Below are positions 1-7,886 of a stretch of 64,000 bases of DNA, piece by piece. The position numbers and the translations under genes were made by a program. The DNA lies in NCBI RefSeq assembly GCF_009904055.1, contig NZ_WYDP01000014.1:1-64000 (forward strand), written 5' to 3'. The notes beneath the pieces are model-generated. The model had not been told where the DNA came from and made no database searches. It worked only from the letters and a program-made list of their open reading frames with translations. The stretch comes from Rubellimicrobium sp. CFH 75288. Its GTDB lineage: Bacteria; Pseudomonadota; Alphaproteobacteria; Rhodobacterales; Rhodobacteraceae. Numbering within the stretch: position 1 is the stretch's first letter; the number at the start of each line of letters is the position of its first letter.

Positions 1-142
1 TCCGCATGAAATAGGATCCTCCCTGCTGCCTGCGGCACGATGCCGCGCAGCGGAGCGGCTGTCCACCGGCGGCGTGGCGCCGAGGGGCTGGACCGGACCC
101 CGCGGGGTGCTAGATCGGCGCTGTCAGCCGATGGAGGCCCCC

Positions 143-421
143 ATGCGCCTGCTCCTGCTTGTTCCCGCCCTCGGCCTTCTGGCCGCCTGCGACGAGATGA
201 TGATGCCGCCCGCCACTCCGGTCGTGGCCGCCTGCGACGAGGCGGTCCTGTCGGCCCAGTGGCTGAACCAGCCCGGCGATGTCGTGCGGGCCGCGTCCTT
301 TGCCCAGCCCGTGCGCGTGTTCAACCGCGGCGACGCGCTGACGATGGACTTCAACCCGAGCCGCATCAACTTCGAGCTCGATCCGGCGACCGGCCGGGTG
401 GCCCGGGTCTTCTGCGGCTGA
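143..421 (+). CDS. Peptidase inhibitor I78 family lipoprotein
   Basis: A protein of 92 residues, likely a small outer- or periplasm-facing lipoprotein of the I78 (elastase-inhibitor-like) family. The N-terminus is a signal peptide ending in the lipobox LLAAC, so Cys at about residue 16 should be lipidated. The rest shows the short I78 pattern: a Pro-Gly turn (QPGDVV), an FNRGD-type loop, the NPSRINFELD strand and a terminal VFCG. Family members inhibit serine proteases; this one's target is unknown. I chose the ATG at 143 because GGAGG lies 5 bases upstream and it places the signal peptide at the N-terminus; an in-frame start further upstream would add a non-hydrophobic leader. It stands alone ahead of the DUF2794 gene. 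Confidence 0.75.
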   Translation: MRLLLLVPALGLLAACDEMMMPPATPVVAACDEAVLSAQWLNQPGDVVRAASFAQPVRVFNRGDALTMDFNPSRINFELDPATGRVARVFCG

Positions 422-463
422 ACGGGCCTTGATTCGGATCGGGTCCGCGCCCAGTCTGGACGC

Positions 464-796
464 ATGACGCTCCAGCCCGTCCCTGCCCCCGTCGCCCCCG
501 CCACCGTCCATTTCGACCGCCGCGAACTGTCGCTGATCCTCGCGCTTTACGGGCGCATGGTCGCGGCGGGCGAGTGGCGCGACTATGCGATCGGATCGGG
601 GCGCGAGGCGGCGTCGTTCGCGGTGTTCCGCCGCACGGCCGAGAGGCCGCTCTTCCGCATCGAGAAGCGCCCCGCCCTGCGGCTGCGGCAAGGGGCCTAT
701 GCCGTCCTGGGCGAAGGGGGGCAGGTGCTGCGGCGCGGCCATGACCTGGGGCAGGTGCTGCGCGTGCTCGCGCCGCGGCCCCGCCTCGTGGACTAG
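464..796 (+). CDS. DUF2794 domain-containing protein
   Basis: 110 residues, matching over nearly its whole length the alphaproteobacterial DUF2794 family. Recognisable segments are VHFDRRELSLILALYGRMVAAG, interrupted here by no gap, then GEWRDYAI, FAVFRRTAERPLFRIEK and GHDLGQVLRVL. The family has no established biochemical role; members are small, soluble and widespread in Rhodobacteraceae. No signal peptide or membrane segment is visible. Its end overlaps the end of the convergent NlpC/P60 gene by 4 bases. Function is not inferred. Confidence 0.8.
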   Translation: MTLQPVPAPVAPATVHFDRRELSLILALYGRMVAAGEWRDYAIGSGREAASFAVFRRTAERPLFRIEKRPALRLRQGAYAVLGEGGQVLRRGHDLGQVLRVLAPRPRLVD

Positions 797-1611
797 ATCC
801 GGCGGCGCGCGATCGGGTCGTGTCCCTCCTGCGCCCGGATGCGGGCGATCGCGGCCTCGAGCGGCTCGTAGGCGACGGCCATGCGGTGGGCATTGGCGTG
901 CAGCAGCGTACCCTCGTCCACCATGAGGCCCACATGGCCGGGCCAGAAGACGAGGTCGCCGCGCCGGAGCGGCGCGCCGTCCGCCACCGGCTCGCCCAGG
1001 CCGCGCTGGAGGTCGCTGTCGGGCGGGCAAGGCAGGCCGGTCGCCAGAAGGGCGGCCTGCACGAGGCCCGAGCAGTCGATTCCCCGCACCGAGTTGCCGC
1101 CCCAGAGATAGGGGACGCCGAACAGCAGCTGCGCCACCGCCGCCGCGTCCGCGAAGGGCCGGTCGAGCGGGCGCAGGTGGGGCTTGGGGATGAATCCCTC
1201 CGGCGTTTCCCAGAAGCGGTGCCGCTCGGCCGTGACGGTGACGAGCGAGCCCAGCGACAGGTGGTGGAGGTCGGGGGACTTGATGTCCTCAGCCGCATAG
1301 AGATGGGTCGCGGGCACGGCGACGCGGTGCGTGGGGGGGCGCGGCTCGGCCAGCGCCTCGGCGCGCACCCAGCCCACATGCCCGTCACGATGCGATTGCA
1401 CGAAGGCGTGGGCCTCGCGCCGCTCGTAGAGGGTCACGCCCTCGCCCCAGAGCAGCTGGCGCGCGCGGGGGCCGCCGGGGGCGGAGCGGAGGTCGAGCAC
1501 GGGGGCGGCCACGCGCCGCGCCTCGCCATCCGCGAAGCGCTCGGCCGCGACGAGGCCGCGCAGATGCGTGGCGGCCACCCGGCCCGAGAAGGGGGTCAGC
1601 CGGGGGTCCAC
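793..1611 (-). CDS. SH3-like plus NlpC/P60 peptidoglycan endopeptidase
   Basis: A 272-residue cysteine peptidase predicted to cleave the peptide stems of peptidoglycan. Residues about 25-150 form two bacterial SH3-like segments and 155-260 the NlpC/P60 domain. The catalytic residues are visible: Cys180 in GIDCSGLVQ, His226 in PGHVGLM and His238 in LLHANAH. There is no obvious signal peptide, so it is either cytoplasmic (murein peptide recycling, as proposed for relatives with the same architecture) or exported by another route. The GTG at 1611 gives the usual family start (M-DPRLTPF-SGRVAA) and overlaps the end of the upstream aminopeptidase gene by 16 bases. That overlap implies translational coupling and a shared job in peptide breakdown. 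Confidence 0.85.
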   Translation of the reverse strand: MDPRLTPFSGRVAATHLRGLVAAERFADGEARRVAAPVLDLRSAPGGPRARQLLWGEGVTLYERREAHAFVQSHRDGHVGWVRAEALAEPRPPTHRVAVPATHLYAAEDIKSPDLHHLSLGSLVTVTAERHRFWETPEGFIPKPHLRPLDRPFADAAAVAQLLFGVPYLWGGNSVRGIDCSGLVQAALLATGLPCPPDSDLQRGLGEPVADGAPLRRGDLVFWPGHVGLMVDEGTLLHANAHRMAVAYEPLEAAIARIRAQEGHDPIARRRI

Positions 1612-3017
1612 GGCATCCCCCAGCGCGCGGCGATCCCCGCAAGCAGCGCGCGCACCCCCTGCAGCGTGCCACCCTTGGGCCGGCCGGGCTCGGCCTTGGG
1701 GCACCAGGCATAGACGTCGAAATGCAGGAAGGGGCGCGGCGCGAAGCGGCGCAGGAACAGGGCGGCCGTCAGCGCCCCCGCCATGCCGCCCCCCGGCGCG
1801 TTGTCGAGATCGGCATGGCCCGGCTCGATCAGCGCCTCGTAGGGCTCGTGGAAGGGAAGCCGCCAGACGGGGTCGAACCATTCCGCGGCCGCCCCCAGCA
1901 CCGCCCCGGCCCAGGCGTCGTCCGTGGCGAAGAGGGGGGCGAGGTCGGGGCCCAGCGCGACGCGCGCGGCGCCCGTCAGCGTGGCGAAGCAGGCGCAGAG
2001 GTCCGGCCCCTCCTCGGCCGCGAGGGCCAGCGCGTCGGCGAGGATCAGCCGCCCCTCGGCGTCGGTGTTGTTGACCTCGACCGTGAGCCCCCTGCGCGAG
2101 GCGAGGATGTCGCCGGGGCGCAGCGAGGCCGGGCCCACGGCGTTCTCGGCCACCGGGATCAGCACGCGCAGCCGAACGGGCCAGCGCGCCGCGAGGATCG
2201 CCTCGGCGGCCGCGAGCACATGCGCCGCCCCGCCCATGTCCTTCTTCATCAGCGCCATGGAGGCCGAGGGCTTGAGGTCGAGCCCGCCCGTGTCGAAGGT
2301 CACGCCCTTGCCCACGAGCGTCAGGCGCGGCCCCTCCGCCGCGCCCTCCCAGCAGAGATCGAGCAGGCGCGGCGCACGGTCGGGGGCGGCCGCGCGGCCC
2401 ACCGCGGCGATCAGGGGAAAGCCGTCCTCGAGCGCCCGGCCGGCGGTGACCGAGAGCGTGGCGCCGTGCCGCCTGGCCAGCGCGCGGGCCGCGGCCTCGA
2501 GCCCCTCTGGACTCAGCTCCGAGGCGGGCGCGTCGATCAGCGACCGGCCCAGAGCCTCGGCCGCGGCGAGCGATTCCAGAAGCGGCGCCTCGGCCCCCGG
2601 GGCGGCGAGGCGCGCGCGGGGCGGCGCCTCGGGCGGGGCGGCGCGCCGGTCGAAGCGGATCCCGTCCAGGAGCCAGCCCAGGCCCGCCTCGCGCGTCTCC
2701 GCCCCGGAGGCGCCCTCGAGCCGCCAGATGCCGGCGGGCAGGCGCCCGGCGGCGGCGGCGAGGGCGAAGCGCTGCCGACCCGGCCCCTCGCCGCGTCCGA
2801 GAAGCGCGCCCGCGGGCTCCCCGTCCGGGCCCGGCAGCAGCGCCACCTCGCCGCGCCCGGCGCGAAAGCCCGTCGCGCGCGCCCACGCCGCCTGCGCCGG
2901 CGGCAGGCCCGCGAGCGCCGCCTCCAGCGCGTCGGGCGCGACGAGGCGCAGGGGCAGCGCCGCCTCCTCGAGCCGGGCGAAGCGGGGCGGGGCGGGGTCG
3001 CTCACGGGGTCACTCAC
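1596..3017 (-). CDS. Leucyl aminopeptidase family M17
   Basis: A 473-residue cytosolic metallo-aminopeptidase that releases N-terminal residues from peptides with two bound metal ions. The diagnostic signature NTDAEGR is at about residues 317-323. Metal and catalytic residues fall in VGKGVTFDTGG (Lys237, Asp242) and MKKDMGG (Asp260). The N-terminal 150 residues are the weakly conserved M17 accessory domain, Ala-rich here. It is the first gene of a two-gene unit with the NlpC/P60 peptidase downstream, a pairing consistent with degradation of murein or other peptides. The 180-bp gap upstream, shared with the divergent carbonic anhydrase gene, must hold its promoter. Confidence 0.9.
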   Translation of the reverse strand: MSDPVSDPAPPRFARLEEAALPLRLVAPDALEAALAGLPPAQAAWARATGFRAGRGEVALLPGPDGEPAGALLGRGEGPGRQRFALAAAAGRLPAGIWRLEGASGAETREAGLGWLLDGIRFDRRAAPPEAPPRARLAAPGAEAPLLESLAAAEALGRSLIDAPASELSPEGLEAAARALARRHGATLSVTAGRALEDGFPLIAAVGRAAAPDRAPRLLDLCWEGAAEGPRLTLVGKGVTFDTGGLDLKPSASMALMKKDMGGAAHVLAAAEAILAARWPVRLRVLIPVAENAVGPASLRPGDILASRRGLTVEVNNTDAEGRLILADALALAAEEGPDLCACFATLTGAARVALGPDLAPLFATDDAWAGAVLGAAAEWFDPVWRLPFHEPYEALIEPGHADLDNAPGGGMAGALTAALFLRRFAPRPFLHFDVYAWCPKAEPGRPKGGTLQGVRALLAGIAARWGMPWTPG

Positions 3018-3197
3018 GGGGGACCCCAGGGCGGGCGGGGCTGCGGCATGGGTTCATGGCGGGCGCTCCCTCGTGGCGACGGGGCGGACCCTAGCCGCGC
3101 GCGCGGCGCCCGCAAGGGGAGCGGCTCGCCCCGGCCGAGGCGGTTGCACCGCGCGCGCCTTCGGGGCAGACAGCGCGGGACCGCGACACGAGGGACC
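3018..3197. promoter_or_regulatory. Divergent intergenic region, aminopeptidase / carbonic anhydrase
   Basis: 180 bases between two divergent genes, so promoters for both directions are expected here. The stretch is very GC-rich and I see no clear -35/-10 pair, inverted repeat or small gene. The call rests on gene orientation only. Confidence 0.4.
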
Positions 3198-3839
3198 ATG
3201 GCCGCGCGACCCCTGCCCGAATACCTCGTCCGCCGCTATCAGGGCTGGCGCGCCACGACCTATGCCGAGAATGCGGCCTGGTACCGGCACCTGGCCGAGC
3301 AGGGCCAGCACCCCCGGGCGATGATCGTGTCGTGCTGCGACAGCCGGGTGCACGTCACCTCCATCTTCGGGGCGGATTCGGGCGAGTTCTTCATCCACCG
3401 CAACATCGCCAACCTGATCCCGCCCTTCACCCCGGACGGGGACCATCACGGCACCTCGGCCGCGATCGAATACGCGGTTCGTGCGTTGCGCGTGGCGCAT
3501 CTGATCGTGCTGGGCCATTCGGGCTGCGGCGGGGTGCGCGGCTGCTACGACATGTACGAGGGGCGCGCCCCCGAACTGCTGGAACGCACGAGCTTCATCG
3601 GCCGCTGGATGGCGATCCTGCGCCCCGGCTGGGAGGCGCTGCCGCAGGGGGGCGAGGCCGAGCGGCTCCGCGCGCTCGAGAAGATGGCCGTCACCGTCTC
3701 GGTCGGCAACCTGCTGACCTTTCCCTTCGTGCGCGAGGCGGTGGAGGCGGGGCGGCTCACGCTGCATGCCTTGTGGAACGACATCGGCGAGGGCTCGCTG
3801 CAATCCTGGGACGAGGGGCGCGGCTGGCAGGCGGTCTGA
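3198..3839 (+). CDS. Beta-class carbonic anhydrase
   Basis: A 213-residue zinc enzyme interconverting CO2 and bicarbonate. The beta-class pattern is complete: Cys46-x-Asp48-x-Arg50 in SCCDSRV, and His107 with Cys110 in GHSGCGGV; Cys46, His107 and Cys110 are the expected zinc ligands and the Asp48/Arg50 pair controls the active site. Length is normal for the family and no signal peptide is seen, so it is cytoplasmic. It starts a rightward run with a SnoaL-like protein and a GNAT. The window also holds a DabAB inorganic-carbon accumulation system at 44-48 kb, so this enzyme may serve the same carbon economy, for example bicarbonate supply to carboxylases. Confidence 0.93.
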   Translation: MAARPLPEYLVRRYQGWRATTYAENAAWYRHLAEQGQHPRAMIVSCCDSRVHVTSIFGADSGEFFIHRNIANLIPPFTPDGDHHGTSAAIEYAVRALRVAHLIVLGHSGCGGVRGCYDMYEGRAPELLERTSFIGRWMAILRPGWEALPQGGEAERLRALEKMAVTVSVGNLLTFPFVREAVEAGRLTLHALWNDIGEGSLQSWDEGRGWQAV

Positions 3840-3855
3840 GAAAGGGAGAGGACGC

Positions 3856-4254
3856 ATGGACGCGACGGCACTGGTCAGGGCCTATTTCGACGCCTTCAAC
3901 CGCGGCGACCGGGAGGGGATGGCGGCGCTCGTGACGGAGGACGTGGAGCACCACGTCAACCAGGGCGGCGTGCGCCACGGGCGCGAGGCGTTTCGCGCCT
4001 TCTGCGAGCGGATGGCCGGCCTCTACGAGGAGCGGGCGGAGGATCTGGTCGTGCTGACCAGTCCCGAAGGCGACCGCGCGGCGGCCGAATACACCATCCA
4101 CGGCCGCTACCTGTCCACCGACGAGGGCCTGCCCGAGGCGCGGGGGCAGTCCTATGTCCTGCCGGTGGGCAGCTTCTTCGCCATCCGGGACGGACGCATC
4201 GCCCGCGTCTCGACCCATTACAACGTCCCCGACTGGGTGCGGCAGGTCTCGTGA
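3856..4254 (+). CDS. SnoaL-like / nuclear transport factor 2 family protein
   Basis: 132 residues with the cone-shaped NTF2-like fold expected from the opening ALVRAYFDAFNRGD followed by LVTEDVEHHVN and the closing FFAIRDGRIARVSTHYN strand. Members bind small hydrophobic ligands or act as isomerases and hydrolases; many bacterial ones, especially the ketosteroid-isomerase-related group, have no known substrate. The pair His-His-Val-Asn at about residues 34-37 could line a pocket, but I cannot assign catalysis. It lies 16 bases after the carbonic anhydrase gene, and its stop overlaps the start of the GNAT gene (GTGA), so the three are probably co-transcribed. Confidence 0.75.
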   Translation: MDATALVRAYFDAFNRGDREGMAALVTEDVEHHVNQGGVRHGREAFRAFCERMAGLYEERAEDLVVLTSPEGDRAAAEYTIHGRYLSTDEGLPEARGQSYVLPVGSFFAIRDGRIARVSTHYNVPDWVRQVS

Positions 4255-4841
4255 GCGGGCTGCGCATTGCCGCCATGGACCCCGGCGAGGCGCGGGCATC
4301 GCTCGACGCGCTGGCGGAGCTGCGCATCCGGGTCTTTGCCGAGTGGCCCTATCTCTACGACGGGGACCGGGATTACGAGGCGCGCTATCTCGCGCGGCTG
4401 GCCGGGAGCCCGGGCGCCGTGGTCGTCGGGGCCTGGGACGGCGAGCGGCTCGTGGGGGCGGCCACGGGGGCGCCGATGGAGGACCACGCGGCCGAGTTCG
4501 CGGCCCCCCTCATGGCGCGGGGCCTGCCCCTCGACGAGGTGTTCTATCTCGCCGAGTCCGTGCTGCTGCCCGCCTACAGGGGCCAGGGCGCAGGCCATCG
4601 CTTCTTCGACCTGCGCGAGGATCACGCGCGGCGCCTGGGCCGCCGCTGGTCGGCCTTCGCCGCGATCGTCCGGCCCCCCGACCATCCGGCCCGTCCCGCC
4701 GGCGCCCGTTCGCTCGAGCCCTTCTGGCGCAAGCGGGGCTATGCGCCGCTCGAGGGGGCGGTGGCGCGCTTTTCCTGGCGCGAGCACGGCGAGGCGGAGG
4801 AGAGCGCCAAGCCGCTCCAGCTCTGGCTGCGCCAGCTCTAG
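4251..4841 (+). CDS. GNAT family N-acetyltransferase
   Basis: A 196-residue acetyl-CoA-dependent acyltransferase by fold. The acetyl-CoA binding loop is visible as YRGQGAGHRFF at about residues 118-128, preceded by the typical strand LAESVLLP; the segment RKRGYAPLEGAVARFSW is the usual C-terminal beta bulge of the fold. The GTG start at 4251 overlaps the preceding stop by 4 bases (GTGA), so translation is coupled to the SnoaL-like gene. The substrate is unknown. The 40-50 residues between strands one and four, rich in acidic residues, may form the acceptor site. Confidence 0.8.
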   Translation: MSGLRIAAMDPGEARASLDALAELRIRVFAEWPYLYDGDRDYEARYLARLAGSPGAVVVGAWDGERLVGAATGAPMEDHAAEFAAPLMARGLPLDEVFYLAESVLLPAYRGQGAGHRFFDLREDHARRLGRRWSAFAAIVRPPDHPARPAGARSLEPFWRKRGYAPLEGAVARFSWREHGEAEESAKPLQLWLRQL

Positions 4842-4903
4842 AGGGATTGCGCACGCGGCCGCCGCCGGGCTTGATGCGGGCCGGGCAACCGGTGGGGAGA
4901 GCC

Positions 4904-5521
4904 ATGGGCGTGCAGGCCGTCGTCTGGGATGTGGGCCGCGTCCTGATCGAATGGAATCCCGAGCGCGTCTATGATCGCCTGCTGGGCGAGGCGGGACGAC
5001 GGGCGCTGTTCGCGGCCGTGGACCTTCACGCCATGAACGAGCGGGTGGATCGCGGCGCGCCCTGGCGCGAGGAGGTGGAGGCGCTGGCGCGGGCGCATCC
5101 CGACCACGCGGAGGCCATCGGCTGGTGGCATGGGCGATGGGCCGAGATGGCGAGCCCTGCCATCCCGGATTCGGTCGCGCTGCTGCGCGCGCTTCGCGAA
5201 CGGGGCGTGCCCTGCTTCGCCCTGACCAATTTCGGGCGCGAGACTTGGGAGGTCGCGCTCGACCTGCACCCGTTCCTGCGCGATTTCGACGGGGCAGTGG
5301 TGTCCGGCCGGACCGGACTGATGAAGCCCGAGCCCGCCATCTACGAGGCGCTCGAACGTCTTTCCGGGCTGTCGGGAGAGGCGCTCCTGTTCGCCGACGA
5401 CCGGCCGGAGAACGTGCAAGCCGCGGCGGCACGGGGCTGGCGGACACATCTGTTCGAGGGTCCTGCGGGCTGGGCCGCGCGTCTGGCGGCCGAAGGGCTT
5501 CTGGAGGAGGCGGCTGCATGA
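4904..5521 (+). CDS. HAD-superfamily hydrolase (haloacid dehalogenase / YihX-like)
   Basis: A 205-residue HAD phosphatase or dehalogenase. Motif I reads VVWDVGRVLIEW, where the second acidic position of the usual DxD is Gly, the DxG form also seen in YihX and related sugar phosphatases. Motif II is FALTNFG, motif III Lys in GLMKPEP and motif IV LLFADDRPEN. A helical cap lies between motifs I and II (about residues 15-90). The stop overlaps the next start as ATGA, tying it to an ornithine-cyclodeaminase-like gene and a hydrolase-like gene. Known relatives dephosphorylate sugar phosphates; the substrate here is unknown. Confidence 0.82.
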   Translation: MGVQAVVWDVGRVLIEWNPERVYDRLLGEAGRRALFAAVDLHAMNERVDRGAPWREEVEALARAHPDHAEAIGWWHGRWAEMASPAIPDSVALLRALRERGVPCFALTNFGRETWEVALDLHPFLRDFDGAVVSGRTGLMKPEPAIYEALERLSGLSGEALLFADDRPENVQAAAARGWRTHLFEGPAGWAARLAAEGLLEEAAA

Positions 5522-6423
5522 ACGTGCCGCATCTCGGCTGGGAGGCGGAGGCCGCGCTCGACTGGCCGGGCGTGGCGCGGGGGATCGAGGCGGGGCATCG
5601 GCTCGGGCGGCCGGTCATGGAGGATGTGCTGCTGCGGCAGGGAGGCAACACGCTGCTCAACCGCTCGGCCTGGATCGCGGGCCTGGGGATCGCGGTCAAA
5701 GTATGCACGATCTTTCCCGACAACCGGGACCGGCCGACCATCCAGGGCGCGGTCAGCCTTCTGTCGGACCGCGACGGGACGCTGGAAGCCACGCTGGACT
5801 TCCGCCTGGTGACCAAGTGGAAGACGGCCGGAGACTCGCTCCTGGGCGCGCTGCGTCTGGCTCGGCCCGAGTCGCGCCGGCTGCTGGTCGTGGGGGCCGG
5901 AACGGTGGCACGCTCGCTGATCGAGGCCTACCGCGCCGGCTTTCCGGGCATCGCGATCACCCTCTGGAACCGGACATGGGACCGGGCGGCCGATCTGGCG
6001 CAAGAGATGGGAACGCAGGTCGCGGAAGATCTGGAGGAGGCGGTCGGGCAGGCCGATATCGTCGCCTGCGCGACCATGGCGACGGAGCCTGTCCTGCGTG
6101 GTCGATGGCTGCGGCCGGGCCAGCACGTGGACCTGATCGGAGCCTACCGGCCCGACATGCGCGAAGCAGACGACGAGGTACTGCGCCGCGCCTCGATCTT
6201 CTGCGATTCCCGCGAGACCACCATGCGACATATCGGGGAATTCCTGGACCCCCTGCGCCGCGGGGTCATCGCCGAGGCCGACATCCTGGCCGACCTCTAC
6301 GACGGGGAGGCGGTCCGCCGGCGCGATCCGGCCGAGATCACGCTGTGGAAGAACGGCGGGGGTGCGCATCTCGACCTGATGGTGGCGCGTCACATCCTCG
6401 AGCGGGCAGGGGGACGGGCTTGA
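5518..6423 (+). CDS. Ornithine cyclodeaminase / mu-crystallin family NAD(P)-dependent protein
   Basis: A 301-residue member of the ornithine-cyclodeaminase/alanine-dehydrogenase family. The substrate domain contains the VKVCTIFPDN strand-loop, and the family's TKWKTAGDSLLGAL segment. The Rossmann dinucleotide loop VVGAGTVARSLIEAY is at about residues 121-135. The C-terminus repacks against the first domain (LWKNGGGAHLDL). Family members act as cyclodeaminases, imine reductases or dehydrogenases; which of these applies is not decidable from sequence. Start ATG overlaps the HAD stop and its own stop overlaps the next start (TTGA), so it is the middle gene of a coupled trio. Confidence 0.8.
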   Translation: MNVPHLGWEAEAALDWPGVARGIEAGHRLGRPVMEDVLLRQGGNTLLNRSAWIAGLGIAVKVCTIFPDNRDRPTIQGAVSLLSDRDGTLEATLDFRLVTKWKTAGDSLLGALRLARPESRRLLVVGAGTVARSLIEAYRAGFPGIAITLWNRTWDRAADLAQEMGTQVAEDLEEAVGQADIVACATMATEPVLRGRWLRPGQHVDLIGAYRPDMREADDEVLRRASIFCDSRETTMRHIGEFLDPLRRGVIAEADILADLYDGEAVRRRDPAEITLWKNGGGAHLDLMVARHILERAGGRA

Positions 6424-7007
6424 GCCGCTGGTACGGGCCCGCGCGCGGGCCGGTGGCCTGCGTCCTCGGACCCGGTCCCTGGGAGGGGTTCGGCGCCGGG
6501 CTCGGGGCGCTCGGCTACCGCACGATCCGGCCCTCCACCGAGGCGGAGGCGGCCCTGAGCGAGGCGGGTGTCACCGAGGAGGCGACCCTGGTGGGGCACG
6601 GCCCCGGCGCAGTGGAGGCGGTGATCCTTGCGGCGCGGAGGCCCGAGATGGTCCGGCGGCTCGTCCTGATCGCGCCGGAGGGGTTCGGAGCGGCACCTCC
6701 GCCGTCGCCCTGGGCCCATCGGCTGGGCCGGTTGCCGCTGGTCGGGCCGCATCTGACGGCGCGTCTGTCCCCTCCCGCGGGACCTCTCTGCGACGAGGAG
6801 CACCGCCAGGTCGCAGCGGCCGGCGTGCCGGTCGTCGCGCTGTGGCTGGGCGAGGCCGCTTCGCTGCGCGGTCCCGGTCTGCTGGCGCAGTGGAACCGCA
6901 CCGCCAAGCAGGAGGTGCTGCACGATCTCGGGCCTGACGCGCTCGCCGCCGAGCCGGGGCGCCTCGTCTCGGCCCTGCGGGACGTGCTGCGGGAGGACTG
7001 GCACTAG
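6420..7007 (+). CDS. Alpha/beta-hydrolase-like protein without the nucleophile serine
   Basis: A 195-residue protein with the core of the alpha/beta-hydrolase fold. The segment TLVGHGPGAVEAVILAARRPEMVRRLVLIAPEGFG (described here as TLVGHGPG then LVLIAPEGF, about residues 57-92) aligns with the nucleophile elbow and following strand of hydrolases, but GxSxG is replaced by GHGPG: the serine position is Gly. The lid region is short and a typical acid or histidine is not evident. It may be a non-catalytic binding protein or a degenerate member. The proposed TTG start at 6420 overlaps the previous stop. No standard ATG/GTG start gives a comparable N-terminus. Function unknown. Confidence 0.6.
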   Translation: MSRWYGPARGPVACVLGPGPWEGFGAGLGALGYRTIRPSTEAEAALSEAGVTEEATLVGHGPGAVEAVILAARRPEMVRRLVLIAPEGFGAAPPPSPWAHRLGRLPLVGPHLTARLSPPAGPLCDEEHRQVAAAGVPVVALWLGEAASLRGPGLLAQWNRTAKQEVLHDLGPDALAAEPGRLVSALRDVLREDWH

Positions 7008-7114
7008 GCCGGTGCGGCCGGTCTGCGCCCCTCCGGCGCCTGCCGCGGGCACCACCCCTTGCCTTTGTGCGCCGGGGCCGAAAGGATCGCGCGCGCCAAG
7101 GGGGAGGGACGGGC

Positions 7115-7882
7115 ATGGAGATGACGCGGTTTGCGGACCTGGAGGGTGCCTCGGTCCTGATCACGGGCGGCGGAAGCGGGATCGGGGCCGCGTTGACCGA
7201 AGGGTTTGCGTCCCAAGGGGCCCGCGTGGCCTTTGTCGGCCGGCGCGACGGGTCGGCCTTTGCCCGCGAGGTGGCCGATCGCACGGGGGCCTCCGTGCGC
7301 TACATCCGCTGCGACGTGACCGACGTCGCGGCGCTGCGCGCGGCTGCCGCCGAGGCGGCCGAGGCGCACGGCCCCGTCTCGGTTCTCGTGGCGAACGCGG
7401 CCGACGACGACCGCCACGCGACCGCGGACGTGACGCCCGAATACTGGGACCGTAACCAGGCGGTGAACCTGCGCCACTACTTCTTCGCCGCCCAGGCGGT
7501 GCTGCCCGGCATGGCCGAGGCGGGCGGGGGCGCGGTCGTGATGCTGTCCTCGATCAGCTACATGATGGGCCTGGGGGATTACCCCTCCTACATGGCGGCC
7601 AATGCGGGGATCGTGGGCCTCACGCGCGCGCTGGCGCGGGAATGGGGACCCAGGGGGGTGCGGGTGAACGCGCTCGCCCCCGGCTGGGTTCTGACGGAGA
7701 AGCAGCGCGAGATGTGGGTCACGCCCGAGGGGCTGGCCGCGCACCTCGCCCGCCAGTGCATCCCGCGCGAGCTCGAGCCCGCCGACATGGTGGGCCCCGC
7801 GCTGTTTCTGGCCTCGCGCGCCTCGCGCGCGGTCACGAGCCAGGTCCTCGTCGCCGATGGCGGCGTGGTGGTGACGGGCTGA
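7115..7882 (+). CDS. SDR-family sugar (galactose-type) 1-dehydrogenase, YxxxN variant
   Basis: A 255-residue short-chain dehydrogenase. The nucleotide loop TGGGSGIG is near residues 18-25, CDVTDV follows strand 3, and NALAPGWV closes the fold. Catalytic Ser146 and Tyr159 are spaced 13 apart as expected, but the lysine four residues after the tyrosine is Asn163 (YMAAN; codon AAT at 7601-7603). The gene heads an operon encoding 2-keto-3-deoxygalactonate kinase, the aldolase, an SMP-30 lactonase and a mutarotase, so oxidation of galactose or a related aldose to the lactone is the likely role. RBS GGGGAGG precedes the ATG. Some related SDRs of sugar pathways also show this altered motif, as far as I recall, so it need not be inactive. 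Confidence 0.78.
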   Translation: MEMTRFADLEGASVLITGGGSGIGAALTEGFASQGARVAFVGRRDGSAFAREVADRTGASVRYIRCDVTDVAALRAAAAEAAEAHGPVSVLVANAADDDRHATADVTPEYWDRNQAVNLRHYFFAAQAVLPGMAEAGGGAVVMLSSISYMMGLGDYPSYMAANAGIVGLTRALAREWGPRGVRVNALAPGWVLTEKQREMWVTPEGLAAHLARQCIPRELEPADMVGPALFLASRASRAVTSQVLVADGGVVVTG

Positions 7883-7886
7883 TCCG

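Noticed and set aside
1722-3839. Carbonic anhydrase as the end of a 705-residue fusion
   Set aside because: The extra part is antisense to the aminopeptidase gene; ATG 3198 begins a normal-length enzyme.
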